This document shows, piece after piece, positions 56,749-64,000 of a stretch of DNA of 64,000 nucleotides. Source of the DNA: Caryophanales bacterium (lineage in GTDB: Bacteria > Bacillota > Bacilli > Bacillales > Amphibacillaceae). The stretch is from contig JAPFDS010000017.1 of the NCBI GenBank assembly GCA_026168805.1, positions 1 to 64,000 of the forward strand, read 5' to 3'. Position 1 is the first letter of the stretch. Each line of letters opens with the position of its first letter. Both the position numbers and the translations under genes were made by a program. The notes beneath the pieces are model-generated. The model searched no databases. It saw only the letters and a program-made list of their open reading frames with translations, and was not told the origin of the DNA.

Positions 56749-57908
56749 TATTTTTCTATCCCCTTACGTAAATACACATCTTGCGCAGCAGCTACACCAT
56801 TACCTCGTTTTATATTTTTCCCTAATGCTTCTAAGCCAATCTCTAGTAAACTAATCGTTTGTAAAATGTCTGCTGGTGTACAGTATCCCATATGTCCAAT
56901 CCGAACAACACGCCCATCCAGGTGTTGTTGTCCTCCTGCGAGTTGGAGACTAAACGTTTCTCGCAAATATGTACGAAGTTTTTCTGCGTCTATGTCATAC
57001 GGCTTAAAGGCCGTTACAGTAAGTGCTCCGAATTCTTCTTCAGCAAGCAAAGGCAAATCTAGTGCTTCTAAGGCGGCTCGAGTCATATCTCTCATCAGAT
57101 GATGACGTTCAAAAACTACGTCCACCCCTTCTTTTTCAATCACCTTCAATGAAGCATCTAGTCCATACAATAATGAAATAGCGGTTGTAAACGGTGTAAA
57201 GTTTCGTTCAAGTGATTTTCGATATGCTAAAAAATCAAAATAAAATCTTGGCGCTTTATTTACTTCAATTCTTTTCCATCCTCTAGGACCTATAGCTACA
57301 CAAGCCAATCCAGCTGGTGCCATTAAGGCCTTCTGAGAACCAGCGACATAAATATCAACACCCCACTCATCCATATATGTCGGCGTTCCACCAATAGAAG
57401 ATACTCCATCTACAATGATTAATGCATCTGATTCGGCACGTATGGCTTTGGTTAACTTCTCTATTGGATTCAGTACACTTGTTGACGTTTCACAATGCGT
57501 CATAAACACTGCTTTTATATGTGGGTATTTTTTTAATTGTTCGGTAACATCTCCTGGACGAACAGCATCTCCCCAAGGAACTTCTAATCTTCGGACATTC
57601 ATACCAAACGCATCACAAATCTTTGCAAATCGATCACCAAAAGCTCCAGACACGAGAACGAGTACTTCTTCTCCTGCTGAAACGGTGTTTTCAACGGCCG
57701 CTTCTAACGCCGCAGTCCCTGTGCCTGCGATTAATAATACATCTTCCTTTGTCCCAAATAATGGCTTTATTCGTTTCTGAATCGATTGTAATAATTCATT
57801 GATTTCTGTTCCACGATGACCAATCATCGGTCGTTGCATAGCACTTTGTACACTCGGTGGAATAGGTGTCGGTCCTGGTATTCGTAAAATAGTTTGTTCT
57901 GGAAACAT
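56748..57908 (-). CDS. Class V aminotransferase, serine-pathway partner of SerA
   Basis: 386 residues, PLP enzyme of the alanine-glyoxylate / serine-pyruvate aminotransferase family. N-terminal LRIPGPTPIPPSVQ and the PLP Lys in VAGSQKALMAPAGL. Its position one base before serA suggests it supplies the phosphoserine (or serine) aminotransferase step in place of the usual SerC. Start 57908 (MFPEQ) follows GGAGAA; the longer frame is not supported. First gene of the pair. Confidence 0.88.
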   Translation of the reverse strand: MFPEQTILRIPGPTPIPPSVQSAMQRPMIGHRGTEINELLQSIQKRIKPLFGTKEDVLLIAGTGTAALEAAVENTVSAGEEVLVLVSGAFGDRFAKICDAFGMNVRRLEVPWGDAVRPGDVTEQLKKYPHIKAVFMTHCETSTSVLNPIEKLTKAIRAESDALIIVDGVSSIGGTPTYMDEWGVDIYVAGSQKALMAPAGLACVAIGPRGWKRIEVNKAPRFYFDFLAYRKSLERNFTPFTTAISLLYGLDASLKVIEKEGVDVVFERHHLMRDMTRAALEALDLPLLAEEEFGALTVTAFKPYDIDAEKLRTYLRETFSLQLAGGQQHLDGRVVRIGHMGYCTPADILQTISLLEIGLEALGKNIKRGNGVAAAQDVYLRKGIEK

Positions 57909-58092
57909 GGTGTATTCTCCTCGCTGTTTTCTATATTGTTTATGTTTTCCAAAAATAAAAGTTACAACGTATGTATATATGTCCATATATGCTTTCACAC
58001 TCTATGAAACTCGTGTAACTGTGCAAAAAATCATACCATGTTTTTATGAAATAAGCAAAATGAATTTTCTAAATATACGAACATGTATATAA

Positions 58093-58123
58093 AAAATGCT
58101 CCCTATATTTAGGGAGCATTTTA
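58093..58123 (-). terminator. Terminator after pncA
   Basis: AAAATGCTCCCTA pairs with TAGGGAGCATTTT directly after the pncA stop. Confidence 0.9.
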
Positions 58124-58149
58124 TCATCGCATTATATGTTTATATTATT

Positions 58150-58698
58150 TTATACAACTGTAGCACCAAGCGTGTTTGTAAAGTGTTCCAAAGCGAATTC
58201 ATGTCCTAACTGGTTAAAGCTAGCAACTCCATCTTTGTGAACCACAATTTTAAATCCTTTGTTAAACGCATCAATAGCTGTGTGTAAAATACAAATATCT
58301 GTACAAACACCAACTAAGTGCAGTTCAGTAATACCACGTTCACGTAGTTTTAATTCTACATTTGTTCCAGTAAACGCACTGTACCTCGTCTTATCATAAT
58401 AAAACACATTTTCGTTTTCCTGATGTTCTTGGAAAAGTGTTTGTAATGCGCCATATAAGTCTTTTCCTTTTGTTCCATTGATATTGTGTGCAGGAAATAA
58501 CGCTGTCTCCGGGTGGTAAGAATCATGTAACTCATGGGCGTCTATTGCAAACGCAACAAAATCTCCAGCTTCAATGAACTCCCTTGTAATGGACGTAATT
58601 GCCTGTTCAATATTTTGTCCGGGCTCTCCACACGTTAATTTCCCGTCCGGTGCAACAAAGTCATATGTGTAATCAATATTTAAGAGTGCTCGTTTCAT
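58150..58698 (-). CDS. pncA: Nicotinamidase (isochorismatase fold)
   Basis: 182 residues. Active Asp in NIDYTYDFV, Lys in YYDKTRYSAF and nucleophile Cys in GVCTDICILHTA. Metal-site pattern is AIDAHELHDSYHPE. It makes nicotinate for NAD salvage. Start 58698 (MKRAL) follows GAGGGGG; the longer ORF is rejected. Confidence 0.92.
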   Translation of the reverse strand: MKRALLNIDYTYDFVAPDGKLTCGEPGQNIEQAITSITREFIEAGDFVAFAIDAHELHDSYHPETALFPAHNINGTKGKDLYGALQTLFQEHQENENVFYYDKTRYSAFTGTNVELKLRERGITELHLVGVCTDICILHTAIDAFNKGFKIVVHKDGVASFNQLGHEFALEHFTNTLGATVV

Positions 58699-58762
58699 TT
58701 TTTTATCCCCCTCATTGAAATAACACAAAAAGATTGTGCAATCATTCACATACCATTATACA

Positions 58763-58793
58763 TAAAAAACGCTATATTGAAAGCGCTTTTTAC
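58763..58793 (-). terminator. Weak terminator after pdxK
   Basis: On the minus strand AAAAAGCGC and GCGTTTTTT flank a short loop, close behind the pdxK stop. Confidence 0.5.
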
Positions 58794-58801
58794 TAGGATA
58801 A

Positions 58802-59629
58802 TTATTCATACACTTTTATATCATGAGCGATCCCAAAGCGTCGCATTGCGGCGTGGTATGTTGGGCCAACTTCTTCTGTATATGTAAATCCATGTTCAAT
58901 GGCAGTTGTAACAAATTGCTTAGCTTTTAAAACGGCATCATGCAATGTTTCACCTTTTGCAATATAAGCTGCAATTGCAGCTGCATATGAACAACCTGCT
59001 CCACTTGTATGGTCTGTATCAATACGTGGCGCTTCAAATGTAGTCACGGATGTACCATCACATAACACATCCTTTGCCGGACCTTCTAGGCGACCTCCTT
59101 TTACGAGTACAGCAGTTTTCACTTGTTTTTGTAGGTCAATCGCTGCTTGCCGAACGTCTTCAGGTGTTTCAATCGTTCGGCCATCTAATAATAAAGATGC
59201 TTCAGGCATATTAGGAGTTATAATCATCGCTTGTGGTAACAGTTTTTTCCGTAACATATCGATTGCATCATCACGCAACAATACAGAACGCAACTTTCCA
59301 ACCATTACTGGGTCAACGACTAGGTTTTTTACCCCTGTTTCCATAATCAATTCAGTCACACGCTCGATGACTTCTTCAGAAAAAAGCATCCCTACTTTAA
59401 TCGCATCAATGCCTACTTGTTGTCTCACTGTGTGAAATTGACCTTCAATTGCTTCAATCGTTTGAGGATGTACGTTTTTATCAGTGATTGGATGTCGACC
59501 AACAATTGCAGTAATCACACTGGTGCCATATACATCCAATTCTTGAAACGTTTTTATATCTCCTTGGATCCCTGCACTCCCTCCAGCAGCAGATCCAGCT
59601 ATCGTTAGTACACGTGGTGGTTTTACCAT
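58802..59629 (-). CDS. pdxK: Pyridoxine kinase-like protein (ThiD/PdxK)
   Basis: 275 residues of the ribokinase fold. The anion-hole GAGC is intact in HTSGAGCSYAAA, and the VGPTYHAAMRR tail is typical of Bacillus PdxK (a ThiD-like protein). The N-terminal motif reads AGSAAGGSAGIQGD where the family has GSDSSGGAGIQAD, losing the Asp. It phosphorylates B6 vitamers or HMP; no thi gene is next to it. No strong ribosome site, but length fits. Confidence 0.88.
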   Translation of the reverse strand: MVKPPRVLTIAGSAAGGSAGIQGDIKTFQELDVYGTSVITAIVGRHPITDKNVHPQTIEAIEGQFHTVRQQVGIDAIKVGMLFSEEVIERVTELIMETGVKNLVVDPVMVGKLRSVLLRDDAIDMLRKKLLPQAMIITPNMPEASLLLDGRTIETPEDVRQAAIDLQKQVKTAVLVKGGRLEGPAKDVLCDGTSVTTFEAPRIDTDHTSGAGCSYAAAIAAYIAKGETLHDAVLKAKQFVTTAIEHGFTYTEEVGPTYHAAMRRFGIAHDIKVYE

Positions 59630-59733
59630 TCGTATGCATTCCCTTCATTTGCCTTTTTCATGTAGTGTTTTTGTTTTCGTTTTCACTGTTTAACGTATCA
59701 AATTTCATCATTTTTTTCATGCATTTCGGTTTG

Positions 59734-60654
59734 CTATCCTTTAGGATATTCAAATGGTGCAATCACTCCAAAAATTGCTTGAATGGTTGGTACCTTTACT
59801 TGTTTTTCGTTGGCAAGTCGGATGGCCCCTCCTTGTAAATGATTGACTTCTAATCGAAGGCCTTTTCTCAGGTCTTGATGCATAGAAGAAGTTGCACGTG
59901 CCTCAAGGCTTAAAAAGTTTTCCATGGTTTCCTCGATATCTTTTTGCTTTAAATCAACATCATATGCTTGAGCAAGCTGTTGCATTTCTTTTAATATAGC
60001 AAAAGCCGTTCGCTCGGTTGCTTTATTTTCTTGAAGTATTCCTATCGGTTCATTTAAAGCCGTTGTTATCCCAGAAAATGCCGTAATGTACATATATTTT
60101 TTCCACATTTCATAGTATACATGTGAAGTATAGATGGCTTCTATATTTGCTTTACGTGCGAATGTATGTAGTTTTTCACAAATTGATTCCTGTTCCTTCA
60201 TTAAAGGACCGAAGATAAACTTGTGAAAATCACTTGTATGAAGCACATGTCCTTTCTCATCAAGCGTAGCGATAATAAATGCAAGACCTCCCAGAACAGG
60301 TTTCTTCCCTACATATACCTGTAAAGTCTTTACATGCTCGATCCCATTTAATAATGGGAGTACATATGCTCCTTGATTTGTAAAATGTTTAATTTGCGGA
60401 AGTGCTTCCTCTAAATGGTATCCTTTTACACCTAATAAAATAATATCTGGTGAATCAATCGTTTCAATGTCTGTTGTATAATTCACCTGATCATTTCGAA
60501 CATCCCCTTGAGGACTACTGACAAATAAATGATGCTTCTTTATTTGTTTAGCTCTTCCCTCACGAACAACATACGTCACTTTCGCTCCAGCTTCTTGTAA
60601 TCTAGTTCCATAATACACTCCTAATGCACCAGCACCTAACACAACTATATGCAT
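59734..60654 (-). CDS. 2-dehydropantoate 2-reductase-like protein
   Basis: 306 residues with NADPH motif VLGAGALGVYYG and the ketopantoate-reductase catalytic Lys region (EMWKKYMYITAFSG). It could be PanE for pantothenate synthesis or a family paralogue; no pan genes are adjacent. Start 60654 (MHIVV) follows AGAGGGA; the upstream extension is rejected. Confidence 0.88.
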   Translation of the reverse strand: MHIVVLGAGALGVYYGTRLQEAGAKVTYVVREGRAKQIKKHHLFVSSPQGDVRNDQVNYTTDIETIDSPDIILLGVKGYHLEEALPQIKHFTNQGAYVLPLLNGIEHVKTLQVYVGKKPVLGGLAFIIATLDEKGHVLHTSDFHKFIFGPLMKEQESICEKLHTFARKANIEAIYTSHVYYEMWKKYMYITAFSGITTALNEPIGILQENKATERTAFAILKEMQQLAQAYDVDLKQKDIEETMENFLSLEARATSSMHQDLRKGLRLEVNHLQGGAIRLANEKQVKVPTIQAIFGVIAPFEYPKG

Positions 60655-61141
60655 AATATCCCTCTTTATCTTTTTGTATCGTATTTTCTTCATTTATATA
60701 CCATACATGCAAATGTTCTCCATTGTCCAAATAATCGAATTTATTATTCTTTAAATGTTTTTTACCATATTTGGTGGATATTATAGTAAACGTTATCATT
60801 TACGAGCATATTTTTGTTATAACAAGCCTAATTATTCCCACTCATGTATATGCAACTATACACGGAAATCTATCAGCTAATGAAGTTTGAACCATTTTTT
60901 AATCCTCGTTAGTATTATAGATAGCTTCTTTAGAAAAACATACAGACACACACAAATAATAAACGAAGTAGATAACGTCCTACTTCTATTTTCGTTTGAT
61001 TCATTAATTGTGTGCGAACAAACATGTCTGACTATGGTAAATCAACGGAATATTCCGTATTTAATTACAGTATGTACCGTTTTTGAGAAAGCCATGTAGG
61101 ACAAATTGGGGTTTATAAAAAAAGGGAGGATTTTTTAGATC
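60655..61141. promoter_or_regulatory. Regulatory gap upstream of the ehu operon
   Basis: 487 nt between divergent genes without an ORF of merit. A perfect 14-bp palindrome, ACGGAATATTCCGT, at 61045-61058 lies about 85 nt before the ehuB start and is a candidate operator. A strong GGGAGG follows. No promoter could be fixed with confidence. Confidence 0.5.
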
Positions 61142-62005
61142 ATGAGAAAGGTAGTACTAGCTTCAATATTATTTCTATCATTCATCGTACTGGCAGCATG
61201 TGGTTCTGGTTCAGATGATGATACATTAGCTGAATTACAGGAAGAAGGAAAAGTAAAGGTTGGTTTTGCTAACGAGAAGCCATATGCTTACGAAGAAGAT
61301 GGTGAATTAAAAGGAGCAGCGGTTGATATCGCTAAAGCTGTATTTAAGGAGCTAGGGATTGATGAAGTAGAGGGTCAATTAGCTGATTTCGGTGACTTAG
61401 TTGCTGGACTTGACGCAGGTAAGTTCGACGCTGTTACAGCTGGTATGGCAATTACACCTGAAAGATGTGAAAACGTAGCTTTCGGTGAACCAGAAATGAA
61501 ATATGGTGAAGGGTTAATTGTTAAAAAAGGAAACCCTAAAAACTTAACAAGTTATGAAGACATTGCAGATGATCCAGATATTACAGTATCGATCATGCAA
61601 GGTGCAACTGAAATTGGATTCGTAAAAGACGTTGGAGTAGATGAAGATCAAATTAAAACAGCTCCAGATATTCCAGCGACGTTCTCTGACGTTCAATCTG
61701 GAAGAGCGGATGCAACAACTGGAACTGAAATGACAATTAAGATGGCTTTACTCTCTGCTGATACAGATGAGTTAGAGTTCGTTGAAGAGTTCGAACAGCC
61801 AGATGTTGAAGGGAACCCTAGTTATGGTTCTGCAGCGTTCAGACAGTCAGATGAAACATTACTTGAAGAATATAACGAAGCTTTAGCAAAATTAAAAGAA
61901 GATGGTACTGTAGCAGAATTATTAGAAGCTAACGATTTCAGTGAAGTTTCTAACATGGTTGAAGATGAAGTTACTGCTGAAAAAGTATGTAACGGTGAGT
62001 TTTAA
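61142..62005 (+). CDS. ehuB: Ectoine/hydroxyectoine-binding lipoprotein
   Basis: 287 residues with a lipobox LAAC. The EhuB-type N-terminus (KVKVGFANEKPYAYEEDGEL) and the later GDLVAGLDAGKFDAVTAGMAIT match the ectoine-binding family. Acts outside the membrane as the receptor of the Ehu transporter. Strong ribosome site GGGAGG. First gene of the ehuBCDA operon; imports compatible solutes at high salt. Confidence 0.93.
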   Translation: MRKVVLASILFLSFIVLAACGSGSDDDTLAELQEEGKVKVGFANEKPYAYEEDGELKGAAVDIAKAVFKELGIDEVEGQLADFGDLVAGLDAGKFDAVTAGMAITPERCENVAFGEPEMKYGEGLIVKKGNPKNLTSYEDIADDPDITVSIMQGATEIGFVKDVGVDEDQIKTAPDIPATFSDVQSGRADATTGTEMTIKMALLSADTDELEFVEEFEQPDVEGNPSYGSAAFRQSDETLLEEYNEALAKLKEDGTVAELLEANDFSEVSNMVEDEVTAEKVCNGEF

Positions 62006-62052
62006 GTTTTATTGAAATGTACTAAAGTAGATAAAATGTAAGCCAAAACTTC

Positions 62053-62094
62053 ATTGGGTCTGACGCTCGCCTAACGAGGTCAGACCCAATTCTT
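62053..62094 (+). terminator. Attenuating hairpin between ehuB and ehuC
   Basis: ATTGGGTCTGAC pairs perfectly with GTCAGACCCAAT, followed by TCTTCTTTT. It lies inside the operon, between receptor and permease genes, so only part of the transcripts should go on. Confidence 0.88.
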
Positions 62095-62119
62095 CTTTTA
62101 AAAAAGCGTTCTACTAATT

Positions 62120-62797
62120 TTGATTGGAGTGGTTACGATTAGCACGTTTATGGAAATATTCCCCCAACTTATGCGGGGAATGGGTATTACGCTTACAGTT
62201 CTAGGTGGATCGATTATATTAGGATATTTAATGGCATTTATCGCCGGATTTTGCCGTCTTTCTAATAATACTTTTATCAGAAAATTTACAGGGTTTTATG
62301 TGGAAATTTTCAGAGGTACATCCTTAATCGTCCAGCTTTTCTGGTTTTCATATGCTCTACCGATGCTATTCGGAATTGAATTAGGTAGTGACTTAGTTGC
62401 TGGTATTTTAGCAATCTCACTAAACTATGGAGCATATATGTCAGAAATTGTACGAGGCTCAATTTTATCCGTTTCAAATGGGCAAACAGAAGCGGGGATA
62501 GCATTAAACTTAACACCTTTCCAACGTATGAGATACGTTATTTTCCCACAAGCATTACGAATGATGCTACCGGAATTTGGAAACTATTTAATACAAATGC
62601 TAAAAGCTACTTCACTCATATCATTAATCGGTATGACAGACGTGCTTTACTACGGAAATCTATTACGTAGTTCCAACTTAGCCATTGAGTCTACAGTGTA
62701 TCTATTTATTTTAATCTTTTTCTTTATCATTGCTTTGCCACTCATTTTTCTTACACGCAAATTGGAAGAGATTTCTAAGAAAGGAGTGGAGACTTAA
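62120..62797 (+). CDS. ehuC: Ectoine ABC transporter permease
   Basis: 225 residues with five helices and an EAA loop (EAGIALNLTPFQRMRYVIFPQ). First of two different permeases. The start is not secure: TTG 62120 lacks a ribosome site, while GGAGTGG lies 8 nt before an ATT at 62138 and far from the ATG at 62150. It follows the attenuating hairpin. Confidence 0.88.
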   Translation: MIGVVTISTFMEIFPQLMRGMGITLTVLGGSIILGYLMAFIAGFCRLSNNTFIRKFTGFYVEIFRGTSLIVQLFWFSYALPMLFGIELGSDLVAGILAISLNYGAYMSEIVRGSILSVSNGQTEAGIALNLTPFQRMRYVIFPQALRMMLPEFGNYLIQMLKATSLISLIGMTDVLYYGNLLRSSNLAIESTVYLFILIFFFIIALPLIFLTRKLEEISKKGVET

Positions 62798-63556
62798 GTG
62801 ATGGGAAATATGATTCTACTATCAGGATTTATGGATAAAGTACGAGAATATATTCCACTCAATTGGAAATGGGATTTATTTTGGGATTCCTTTCCATTTG
62901 TTGCGAAAGGTTTATACATCACATTCGGTTTAACAATCGCTTGTTACGTATTTGCACTCTTGTTTGGGTTTGTTTGGACGTTTTTAAGAAGAATACCGAA
63001 TCGTCCAATCGCTTGGATCGTCACATGGACAATGGAGTTTATTCGTTCTACTCCACCACTTGTCCAATTATACTTTTTATTTTATTCCCTACCGCTTATT
63101 CCATATATCGGAATTTCATTATCACCTTTCGCGTGCGCGGTACTAGCCTTAGGTGTTCACTTTAGTACGTATATCGGGGAAGTGTATCGTTCTGGAATCG
63201 AATCAGTGGACGCAGGACAATGGGAAGCATCACAAGCGCTCAATTTATCAACATTCCAAAAGTGGACGAAAGTTATTTTACCACAAGCCTTACCACCGAC
63301 AATTCCTATGCTAGGAAACTATTTAATCATTATGTTCAAGGAGATTCCACTTGCTTCCACAATCGGGGTTATGGGAATCTTACATTTAGCAAATGATTAC
63401 GGTGCAATTCATTATCGTTTCTTAGAACCTATTACCGTCGTAGCACTATTGTTCTTAGCTTTGAGCTATCCTTCTGCAATATTGGTTCGTAAACTAGAAG
63501 AAAAAATGAATCGTCGCTACGGGGAAGAAAATTTATACTTGGACAACAATGAATAA
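62798..63556 (+). CDS. ehuD: Ectoine ABC transporter permease
   Basis: 252 residues, five or six helices, with the EAA loop EASQALNLSTFQKWTKVILPQ. Pairs with EhuC as a heterodimer. AAAGGAGTGGAG supports GTG 62798 or the ATG right after it. Begins directly after the ehuC stop. Confidence 0.93.
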   Translation: MMGNMILLSGFMDKVREYIPLNWKWDLFWDSFPFVAKGLYITFGLTIACYVFALLFGFVWTFLRRIPNRPIAWIVTWTMEFIRSTPPLVQLYFLFYSLPLIPYIGISLSPFACAVLALGVHFSTYIGEVYRSGIESVDAGQWEASQALNLSTFQKWTKVILPQALPPTIPMLGNYLIIMFKEIPLASTIGVMGILHLANDYGAIHYRFLEPITVVALLFLALSYPSAILVRKLEEKMNRRYGEENLYLDNNE

Positions 63557-63617
63557 ATAAACAGCTTAAAAAGCTTGCGATTTAATGAATTAAACGTATA
63601 GAAAGGAGATTAACAAA

Positions 63618-64000
63618 ATGTCAAAACCAATTGTAACGTATGATGAAGTTACAAAATCTTTTGGTGATGTGGAAGTTTTAAAAGGAATTAATTTAGATAT
63701 TATGCCTTCTGAGAAAGTTGCTGTCATTGGACCAAGTGGTTCAGGTAAAACGACACTTATTCGTATGTTGATGACACTCGAACAACCTACAGATGGTGCA
63801 ATTATAGTTGACGGTGAAAATTTATGGCAAATGGAGGAAAAAGGAAGACTCGTTGACGCCGATGAGAAACATTTAAGTAAAGTTCGTGGAGATATCGGAA
63901 TGGTTTTCCAACATTTTAATCTATTTCCCCATATGACCATTTTAGAAAATTGTATGATGGCTCCCGTACAGGTGCAAAAAGAAGATAAAAAATCTGCACG
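63618..64000 (+). CDS. ehuA: Ectoine ABC transporter ATPase (partial)
   Basis: Starts at ATG 63618 after GAAAGGAG and runs off the window (127 codons seen, no stop). Walker A GPSGSGKTT and Q-loop [16 protein letters not shown] are visible. Belongs to the amino-acid/ectoine importer class. Last gene of ehuBCDA within the window. Confidence 0.92.
   Translation, partial: MSKPIVTYDEVTKSFGDVEVLKGINLDIMPSEKVAVIGPSGSGKTTLIRMLMTLEQPTDGAIIVDGENLWQMEEKGRLVDADEKHLSKVRGDIGMVFQHFNLFPHMTILENCMMAPVQVQKEDKKSA

Overview
The window is chromosomal DNA of a low-GC, spore-forming member of the Bacillaceae. It is most likely a moderately halophilic or alkaliphilic genus related to Halobacillus, Pontibacillus or Alkalibacillus. 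Much of the gene order matches Bacillus subtilis (tRNA cluster, sprT-like, tex, ndoA-ndoAI, alr, ydcC-like, acpS, rhomboid, cshA). Spore-former families are present (YteA-type, GerW/YtfJ-type, YppG). The right edge carries an ectoine/hydroxyectoine uptake operon (ehuBCD and the start of ehuA), as expected where salt stress matters. The genus is inferred, not read.

Layout. 1-1.1 kb: nine minus-strand tRNAs behind a near-consensus sigma-A promoter, followed at about 117-139 by an rRNA-leader-type motif, so a ribosomal RNA gene probably starts just left of the window. 1.3-16 kb: SprT-like protein, katA behind a consensus PerR box, tex, the EndoA toxin/antitoxin pair, alr, a LolA-like lipoprotein, acpS, rhomboid protease, a prolyl oligopeptidase, an unrecognised HExxH protein and cshA. 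The rsb-sigB block that B. subtilis carries between ndoA and tex is absent. 16-31.8 kb: an EamA transporter overlapping an esterase, an EcsAB/YthPQ-like ABC pair, popT (DUF368), a 1.4-kDa-residue-class (about 1,467-residue) bacillopeptidase F-like protease, a run of small membrane proteins, a GerW-family protein and a thiolase. 32-41.8 kb: an ABC exporter, ilvD, typA, and the secretion-stress module cssRS divergent from an HtrA-type protease. 42-52 kb: small regulators and enzymes, cold-shock protein, trhO, yidC, and an art-type amino-acid ABC transporter. 52-64 kb: T-box-controlled proS, a PHP phosphatase, a serA/aminotransferase pair, pncA, pdxK, a PanE-like reductase and ehu genes.

The most unusual material is intergenic. 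Four separate tandem arrays (near 10.8, 32.0, 47.9 and 52.15 kb) all have a 51-bp period, although only two of them share an obvious sequence. Three copies of a 245-390 bp long inverted-repeat element (near 21.5, 36.4 and 48.5 kb) each sit within about 13 nt of the stop codon of a minus-strand gene (popT, typA, yidC). I know of no assigned function for either class. Coding calls rest on motifs and on family and synteny knowledge; no database search was possible.
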